Assembly: GCA_930367205.1 (NCBI GenBank)
Contig: OV884013.1
Location: 94,055,333 to 94,119,332, forward strand
Reading direction: 5' to 3'
Source of the DNA: Acanthosoma haemorrhoidale
Taxonomy: Eukaryota > Arthropoda > Insecta > Hemiptera > Acanthosomatidae
DNA: 64,000 bases
Shown here: piece by piece, positions 61,641 through 64,000 of the stretch
How the letters are laid out: the number at the start of each line of letters is the position of its first letter
How positions within the stretch are numbered: position 1 is the stretch's first letter
Translations under genes and position numbers: made by a program
The notes under the pieces: generated by a model
What the model saw: only the letters and a program-made list of their open reading frames with translations
What the model was told of the DNA's origin: nothing
Databases searched by the model: none

Positions 61641-64000
61641 ATTTTGTAACCATCTTAGGTCAACAACAGGATACTCCAAAACAATTTGAATACATGAGCA
61701 TGTACATACTATATAAGTTAGCAATTTTATTCACTATATATTACATTATAACAATTATTAAAATTGATTTACACAATCTTACCTCTAAACAAAGAAACGA
61801 CAATTACAGCTTATAGCTATCACCTCTTTATTTACATGTTCCGTTACCTAACATAACCTTCTCTATCTGATTGCTGCTCCATCTGGTGGCAACCAGTGGA
61901 AGCAGCGCGGCAAATTCAAGTTAAAGAAAGAACTCTTTCATTACATACATACTCCACACATGCCACATACATGACAAAAATAAGGTTGAAAAGGTCTTAG
62001 AAAGCTGATTGTCTTCAGTAATTTAGGCTCTCCTGGCAGGAAGGTAAACTAATGGCATATTTTCTTTCCCGATCCACTTCATTTCAATCACGATTTATTG
62101 TTTAATTGAAATATAAAGTTATTAATAAATTATTTTTAAGCAATTGTACTGATTATCTCTTTTACAAACATTAAAAAAAAATCTTGCTAATGAGTTAGGA
62201 TGTACAGAATGTTCCAGAAATGTCTGGGATAGACCTAGGAACTTACCTCCGTAGTTGGTAGAGCTGATCCTCGATGAAGGGGAACCTTCATTTCCATTAA
62301 GACTACATTTAATTTTTCTTTATTCAATCGGAAACTCTATCCCTCTCACAATACTGACTTTACACACCCAAACAAATGCCAATCTTTAAAAATTCAAGTC
62401 AAATATGATGCATTAAATAATAGGGTTTTGTTTCGATGACCATACGATACAATGACAGTTAAACGTTTTGTAATTGTAGTGCACTAAAGTCTCAGAATAA
62501 ATCACCACTCAGAATGTAGAGATCATAAATTTGATACCATTATTTTTCACGGGGTGTTTTTATTTTTAGCACTATCCCCTATTTCCCTATTCTAGCCCTC
62601 CTTTTTTATTACCCACCTACTCTAGTTTTATGCTCTAAATGGAACTACTAGGCAAAATATTATACATTTAAAAAAATAGAGTATATGTTGCGAACAATCA
62701 CATCGTTAATCACTTTTAGTTATACAGTTTGGAAAAAAATCCATTCACTAAACGTATATTTTCGCTACAAAGTAATTAATGATAATTGATACTTAGTGAT
62801 TTCTTACGAAGACGGCTATAAGTTCCTTGCCATCTCAATATCAAATGGAACCGCAACGAAAACCTTTATGTCTCCAGCTTAAACTGGTTAAATCATACAA
62901 GTTTCTGCTTCCGGAAAATCCACCCATGGGGAGCTGGAAATCAAACAATGCTTTTGTAATCAAATTAAATTTTCAAGTTTAAAGTTCAGAAAACTTGATA
63001 CGATGATGATACCTGGCCATCAAGCGCAATGTACACAGGACCTTATCATCAGGGGTACTAAACAGAGGCCTCCTGCGATGGGGGATAGTCTTATCCTGCA
63101 CCTAGTTAACGTTGGCCCAAATCCAAACTTGGCTGATCATGTACCTGCCCCGCCTGCGCAACTTGCCCTAATATATTCCAAACTTGAGCAGCCCTTATTT
63201 CCGTACTGCCACTTTACGAGAGGAGAATGCCCCAACTTCCCCGCTCTCTGTGCGAACCATCATACATCAACATCACTGATAAAATTTCATGGGGATATTA
63301 AGCTTTAATATTTCTTGGGCTGGTACATCTCACGACCTCAAATCTTATTAGAGAAGCATAACTTCTTGTTTCACTCGTAATCAAAACTATGGTGTTTTAG
63401 TCACTCAAGGATTACAACAAATTAAACTTAATAACATTATCATCTATCAATGAGAGTCTTACCCATGATTTTGCATACAAATTACAGAATAATAGTTGTA
63501 ATTATTGCATGAGGTGCCAGTAGTTGTAGAACCTTTGTTTTTTCTCTTTCATACATAATATTTTGCTTTATTTGTATTGAAAGGTTTACTGTAACAAAAC
63601 AGAAATAAACACCAGTAGAATCTACAGAAATGTTTTTGTCTTTGGGAAGCAAAATTGGTCCCCCCAACCGACTTTACCTCTAAAGACTCTACGTCTTTGT
63701 TCACACTTGTATACCAAGTCAAGCGATTGTCTGTAGGCAAGTTCACGCAACACATTTTTAATATCTAAAAGTTACTTTGATGTCTGATATTGCATCAATT
63801 TGTGATAAACTAAGATGTGATTTTGATGAAACTGTTTATTTATTTATTTATCATAAGGAGAAATACCGATTAAACACAACAGACACCAATGGTTGCACTG
63901 AACTTCGACTTCAGGAAACACCCGTTCGCATACGTGAACCCTCGAAAAAAGGTTGGTGGTACTTGAGTGTCTACCCCAAAAACTCACTGAAGCGACGTAG
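61641..64000. other. Non-coding right end of the window
   Basis: The frames at 63003-63308 (plus) and 63755-63482 (minus) have no recognisable motif. A minus-strand phrase LRELAYRQSLDLVYKCEQRR at about 63750-63690 is protein-like but unplaced. Confidence 0.5.

Noticed and set aside
63482..63755. Protein-like minus-strand text near the right end
   Set aside because: No known motif and conflicting frames.

Overview
This window looks like AT-rich nuclear DNA of an animal, most likely an arthropod and perhaps an insect such as a hemipteran. The order is a guess. The evidence is the absence of operon-like coding, exon pieces with splice signals, several Jockey-type non-LTR retrotransposons, mariner and hAT remnants, solo LTRs, and long AT-rich stretches without coding signal. 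I see no bacterial, phage or CRISPR features.

The only host gene I can support lies on the minus strand between about 38.4 and 41.4 kb. Two exons (41226-41391 and 38443-38597) encode nearly all of a divergent Tctex-type dynein light chain. They are separated by a 2.6-kb intron whose best-fitting donor is GC rather than GT. A poly(A) signal follows the stop by about 40 nt. The short N-terminal exon was not found. The intron has collected at least two LINE fragments. A second host-like or transposon-accessory reading frame (20818-21126, minus) resembles the C-terminal tail of MADF/BESS or Myb/SANT-like proteins and carries an internal stop.

Most other recognisable content is mobile DNA. LINE family B (three copies: 10.2-12.95, 15.5-17.1 and 49.9-52.8 kb) keeps recognisable ORF1 zinc-knuckle, endonuclease and reverse transcriptase pieces, all broken. 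LINE family A (five short copies at 14.7, 21.5, 23.5, 27.1 and 40.5 kb) has a Jockey-like RT C-terminus and a shared 3' UTR. LINE C at 58.2-59.5 kb has its 3' part on the minus strand and its ORF1 zinc-knuckle part on the plus strand, head to head, as twin priming would produce. Three further LINE scraps show an RNase H region (13.7-14.4 kb), a C-terminal CxxC-H finger (40.0 kb) and an endonuclease segment (61.3-61.6 kb). A mariner transposase N-terminus (42.7-43.2 kb) and a hAT transposase C-terminus with one terminal end (43.8-44.5 kb) complete the DNA transposons.

Five solo LTRs of one modular group lie at 3.84-4.71, 19.36-20.30, 22.54-23.42, 29.63-30.43 and 60.47-61.14 kb. Three have exact 5-bp target duplications (CCCTA, TATGA, CCACA). 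The first sits inside a dispersed repeat whose unoccupied paralogue is at 44.56-44.79 kb. Smaller items include a 52-bp retroposed insert with a 14-bp duplication, a 144-bp tandem duplication, tRNA-related SINE heads, and a 48-unit CT microsatellite inside one LTR.

The remaining stretches are AT-rich DNA in which I see nothing I can name. They are listed explicitly.
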